From Eubacteriales Family XIII. Incertae Sedis bacterium (GTDB lineage: Bacteria > Bacillota > Clostridia > Peptostreptococcales > Anaerovoracaceae): a stretch of DNA of 5,213 nucleotides. Under the pieces are notes generated by a model, which saw nothing but the letters and a program-made list of their open reading frames with translations, made no database searches and had not been told where the DNA came from. Where the stretch lies: positions 1 through 5,213 of the forward strand of contig JAITAX010000157.1 of assembly GCA_031283865.1 (NCBI GenBank), given 5' to 3'. Made by a program: the position numbers and the translations under genes. Below are positions 1 to 5,213 of this stretch, piece by piece; within the stretch, counting starts at the first letter, position 1, and each line of letters begins with the position of its first letter.

Positions 1-1
1 G

Positions 2-675
2 GACATCGGCTTCGCGGAGGCGAAGAAACTTTGCGACGAAAGCACGCTTAGGCAGGACTGGATGAAAGAAGCGGGAACGAAGAAGCGCTTTCGCATAGAG
101 GGCGCGGGATACCGGGTGGCGGTTTTGGACTTAGGAATCAAGACCTCCATCCTGCGCGGCCTGTCCGCGAGGGGCTTGGACCTGCACGTATTCCCCTACG
201 GCAGCTCCGCGCAGGAAATTCTCGCGATTCATCCCGACGGGATCTTCCTGTCGAACGGCCCCGGCGATCCGGCCGAAGCGCGGGAGGGCGTGGAAACGAC
301 GCGCGCGCTGCTCGGCAAAGCGCCGCTCTTCGGCATCTGCATGGGGCATCAAATCTTGGCCTTGGCCGTCGGCGGCCGCACCTACAAGATGAAATACGGA
401 CACAGGGGCGGCAACCACGGCGTCCGCGACGCCGCCGTCGGCCGCTGCGCCATCACCGCGCAGAACCACGGCTACGCCGTGGATGAAGAGAGCCTGCCGG
501 CCTGCGGCATGATCGTCACGCACAGGAATCTGAACGACGGCACGGTGGAGGGAATGCGCCACGAGCGCCTGCCCGCGTTCTCCGTGCAATACCATCCGGA
601 GGCTTCACCGGGGCCGAACGACTCCGCGTATCTGTTTGATCGCTTTCTGGACATGATGAAAGGCGGTGAGGCTGC

Positions 676-697
<22 letters not shown>
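2..697 (+). CDS. carA: Carbamoyl-phosphate synthase small (glutaminase) subunit, 5'-truncated by window edge
   Basis: This subunit hydrolyses glutamine and channels the ammonia to CarB for cytoplasmic synthesis of carbamoyl phosphate, the precursor of pyrimidines and arginine. The reading frame is open from base 2, so the 231 codons seen are the C-terminal part of a protein that usually has about 360-380 residues; the N-terminal small domain and true start lie upstream. The ATG at 62 is internal, in the linker before the amidotransferase domain. The class I glutamine amidotransferase triad is complete: the nucleophile Cys (codon 338-340) in 'FGICMGHQ', and His (593-595) and Glu (599-601) in 'YHPEA'. 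Also conserved are 'LSNGPGDP' (oxyanion region), 'YGHRGGNH', 'QNHGYAVD' and 'NDGTVEGMRH'. The Cys-to-His spacing of 85 residues is close to that in E. coli CarA. Met replaces the more common Leu after the catalytic Cys, which should be harmless. The gene overlaps carB by 22 bases. Identification is very secure; nothing suggests loss of function. Confidence 0.97.
665..671 (+). promoter_or_regulatory. Ribosome binding site of carB, inside carA
   Basis: GGTGAGG lies 4 bases before the ATG at 676, within the last codons of carA, and gives a fair Shine-Dalgarno match. It supports 676 as the carB start: the encoded N-terminus (Met-Ala-Lys, then 'LLIIGSGPIIIGQ') begins where CarB proteins normally begin, and the next in-frame Met is more than 50 residues further in. 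A ribosome finishing carA would be close enough to reinitiate here. Confidence 0.6.
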
Positions 698-3862
<3,165 letters not shown>

Positions 3863-3870
<8 letters not shown>

Positions 3871-5047
3871 CCGCGAACCGGATTATTACAACATATTGCA
3901 GGTGCATCACGACGCGGAAAAGGACGTCATCGACGCCGCCTACAGGTGTCTGTCGAAGATGTACCATCCCGATCTGAACCGCGCGCCGCTCGCCTCGGAA
4001 CGCATGAAAGAGATCAACATGGCCTACCGCGTCATAGGCAACGAGGCGCTTCGAGAGGAATACCACAAGGCTTGGATGCAGAGAAACGCGTGGAAAACCC
4101 TGTCCGAACGCGAGACGGCGGGCTGGCGCGCGGTCGAAAACAAAGAAGCCTGCGACGCCTACGGTATGCTGGATTCTTTCTTCCGCGAAACGATGAACGA
4201 GAAGTGGGAAGACGCCTATCGCAGGCTGACGCACTCGGATCGGGAAAGCGTCGATTATATTGCTTTCCTCGAATGGAAACAGGCGGTTCACGCCGTCTAC
4301 AGGCTCGGGAATTACCATATAAACTATTTCAGGAAATATAACAACTGCCGCTACGGCGGCAAGGTGTATCCCAAAATTTATCATTTCATTGTGCGCGTCA
4401 CGGAGTTGCAGCAGGTGACGGGGCAAATCGCCGAGAGCAGCAGCCACAAATACGTGGCCGCCGACGGCGGCGCGCTGCGCGTATGCCTCGGCAGCAGCGA
4501 TCTTGGACCCGTCACGGAGAAATTCCGCAAGCTGGCCCTCATGATCCCGAGGGCTTCCGACCCGAGCGACGTGTACGTGAAAGCGATCAACAAGATAGAC
4601 GCCGGCACGGGCGCGCTGACGCGCGAGGGCTGGATAGAAGAGGCGGAGCGGGAACTTCACCGCAGCAGGCGCTACGGCAGCCGTCTGTGCCTCGGCGCTT
4701 TCGGCTTCGCGCCGCAGTTGTCCGCGGACGGCGCGCTGCACGGCGAGGAAACGCTCGAAAAAAACATGGCTTACGTTTCCGCGTTCCTGTCAAAGCACAT
4801 CCGCAAGACGGACGTGCTCGGGCGCTGCTCCGATCTGGCGCTCGCCCTGCTGTTCCCCGAAACGACGCCTCGGGACGGGAAGCGCGCGCTCGAGAAGCTG
4901 GCGGGACTGCTGGAAGCCGACGACTGCATCCGGGCGAACTTCCCCTGCCGCATCTCCGCGGCTGTCAGGCGGCCCGCCGCAAACGGCGGCGCGGCGGAAA
5001 CGCTGAGCGCGCTCCTAAAGAAAGTGGGCGTAAAAAGCAGGGCATAG
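3863..5047 (+). CDS. J-domain protein fused to an NTF2-like region and a degenerate GGDEF domain
   Basis: This 394-residue soluble protein has no signal peptide or membrane segment. Residues 7-70 form a J-domain: 'DYYNILQVHHDA' helix I, a basic helix II, and His35-Pro36-Asp37, the motif that stimulates DnaK ATPase. There is no Gly/Phe region or CxxCxGxG zinc finger, so it is a class C (type III) J protein, not DnaJ itself. Residues about 98-228 ('MLDSFFRETMNEKWEDAYRR' through 'RVCLGSSDLGPV') look like an NTF2-like alpha+beta domain; this is inferred from pattern only. Residues 246-390 follow the GGDEF fold: 'DAGTGALTR' stands for DxLTGLxNR, 'RRYGSRLCL' follows, and 'RCSDLALALLFPET' stands for RYGGDEFxxLLPET. 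The GGDEF residues are Ser323-Asp-Leu-Ala-Leu327, and the metal-binding Asp positions are Gly281 and Ala283, so cyclase activity is not expected. RxxD (314-317) at the inhibitory c-di-GMP site is kept. The start was chosen at the ATG overlapping carB. Co-expression with carAB is inferred; the cellular role is unknown. J-domain confidence is high, GGDEF remnant good, middle domain moderate. Confidence 0.85.
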
Positions 5048-5057
5048 TTATGATTCA
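5047..5057. repeat. 11-base direct repeat, copy 1, at the left border of array 1
   Basis: GTTATGATTCA occurs here, beginning with the last base of the TAG stop codon, and again at 5118-5128 directly after the last full unit of array 1. The two copies bracket the array 71 bases apart. Confidence 0.7.
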
Positions 5058-5116
5058 CAATTCACAATGCACAATGCACAGTTTACAATGCACAATTCAC
5101 AATGCACAATGCACAA
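5054..5116. repeat. Heptanucleotide tandem repeat array 1 (nine units)
   Basis: Nine consecutive 7-base units run without a gap, starting 6 bases after the stop codon of the J-domain gene. With A=TTCACAA, B=TGCACAA, b=TGCACAG and C=TTTACAA, the order is A A B b C B A B B. Only positions 2, 3 and 7 of the unit vary. A degenerate unit, TGTTATG, follows at 5117-5123. The array has 23 G/C in 63 bases, far below the neighbouring genes. A 7-base period does not keep a reading frame, so the array is not coding. It resembles the short tandemly repeated repetitive (heptamer) sequences described in cyanobacteria, but a relation is not claimed. Function unknown. Confidence 0.93.
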
Positions 5117-5117
5117 T

Positions 5118-5128
5118 GTTATGATTCA
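5118..5128. repeat. 11-base direct repeat, copy 2, at the right border of array 1
   Basis: Second copy of GTTATGATTCA. After copy 1 the sequence continues CA into the repeat array; after this copy it continues GA into the G-rich spacer. It may be the edge of a second array start whose repeats have been lost, or an array border element. Confidence 0.7.
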
Positions 5129-5178
5129 GACCCCGTGCGGAATTTGCTTATTTCTGGGCGGGTGCTTGGTGGGGGGCA
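5129..5178. other. G-rich spacer between the two repeat arrays; no gene seen
   Basis: This stretch of about 50 bases separates the arrays and ends in a G-rich run with three blocks of three or more G on the + strand (5156-5158, 5160-5162, 5171-5176). No hairpin followed by a T-tract, no promoter pair and no convincing start were found. A frame from the ATG at 5121 stays open to the window end, but it is made mostly of repeat sequence and has no ribosome binding site, so it is not called. Confidence 0.6.
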
Positions 5179-5179
5179 A

Positions 5180-5213
5180 TTCACAATTCACAATGCACAA
5201 TGCACAGTTTACA
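5180..5213. repeat. Heptanucleotide tandem repeat array 2, cut by the window edge
   Basis: The units read TTCACAA, TTCACAA, TGCACAA, TGCACAG and a cut TTTACA, the same five variants in the same order as the start of array 1. Including one base before, 5179-5213 is identical to 5053-5087 over 35 bases at an offset of 126 bases. The shared order of variant units, including the rarer TGCACAG and TTTACAA, points to copying of a pre-formed array segment rather than independent slippage. The match reaches the last base of the window, so the true length is unknown. Confidence 0.92.

Noticed and set aside
4974..4989. Perfect hairpin CCGCCG-CAAA-CGGCGG as a terminator
   Set aside because: It lies inside the coding sequence, about 60 bases before the stop, and is not followed by a run of T; a chance result of G/C-rich codons.
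4483..5124. + strand frame of 213 codons ending in the repeat array
   Set aside because: It overlaps the J-domain/GGDEF gene in another frame, has an Arg/Ala-rich translation, and its tail only reads through the heptamer repeats (His/Asn/Gln/Cys/Thr low-complexity), a common kind of spurious prediction.
5156..5176. G-quadruplex on the + strand
   Set aside because: Only three runs of three or more G are present, one loop is eight bases long, and the six-G run cannot supply two separate three-G runs with a loop; at most a weak two-layer structure.
5121..5213. ATG frame open to the right edge, beginning Met-Ile-Gln-Thr-Pro
   Set aside because: It has no Shine-Dalgarno match, is only 31 codons long, and about a third is repeat sequence; openness over so short a stretch is not evidence.
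5054..5213. CRISPR array
   Set aside because: The units are 7 bases in direct tandem with no spacers; the single 50-base separation between two arrays does not make a repeat-spacer pattern, and no cas gene is present.

Overview
The window carries the end of a carbamoyl-phosphate synthase operon on the + strand, followed by an unusual J-domain protein gene and a low-complexity repeat region. The coding part is rich in G and C, yet it still uses ATA (Ile) and AGG (Arg) codons fairly often. Together with the style of the CarA and CarB sequences (for example 'HPEASPGPNDS' in CarA) and the chaperone/GGDEF fusion, this suggests a high-GC member of the Bacillota (Clostridia or Negativicutes type). 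That assignment is an inference from memory of family sequences, with low to moderate confidence.

Layout. Bases 2-697: the C-terminal 231 codons of carA, open at the left edge, with the complete glutaminase domain. Bases 676-3870: complete carB (1064 aa), overlapping the carA end by 22 bases. Bases 3863-5047: a 394-aa protein whose ATG lies inside the last codons of carB (8-base overlap). It has an N-terminal J-domain with an intact HPD motif, a middle region that looks like an NTF2-like alpha+beta domain, and a C-terminal GGDEF-type domain that has lost its catalytic signature but keeps an RxxD motif at the I-site position. Bases 5048-5213: no convincing gene. The region holds two arrays of a 7-base repeat (TTCACAA/TGCACAA family) separated by a short G-rich spacer. 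The second array repeats the order of variants of the first and runs off the right edge.

How the genes work together. CarA hydrolyses glutamine and passes ammonia to CarB, which makes carbamoyl phosphate from bicarbonate, ammonia and two ATP for pyrimidine and arginine synthesis. The overlaps imply one transcript with translational coupling through all three genes. The J-domain/degenerate-GGDEF protein is therefore probably made together with the synthase. Whether it acts on the synthase, on DnaK clients in general, or as a nucleotide sensor cannot be read from the sequence. The promoter and any pyrimidine- or arginine-responsive leader would lie upstream of this window, and no terminator is visible downstream.
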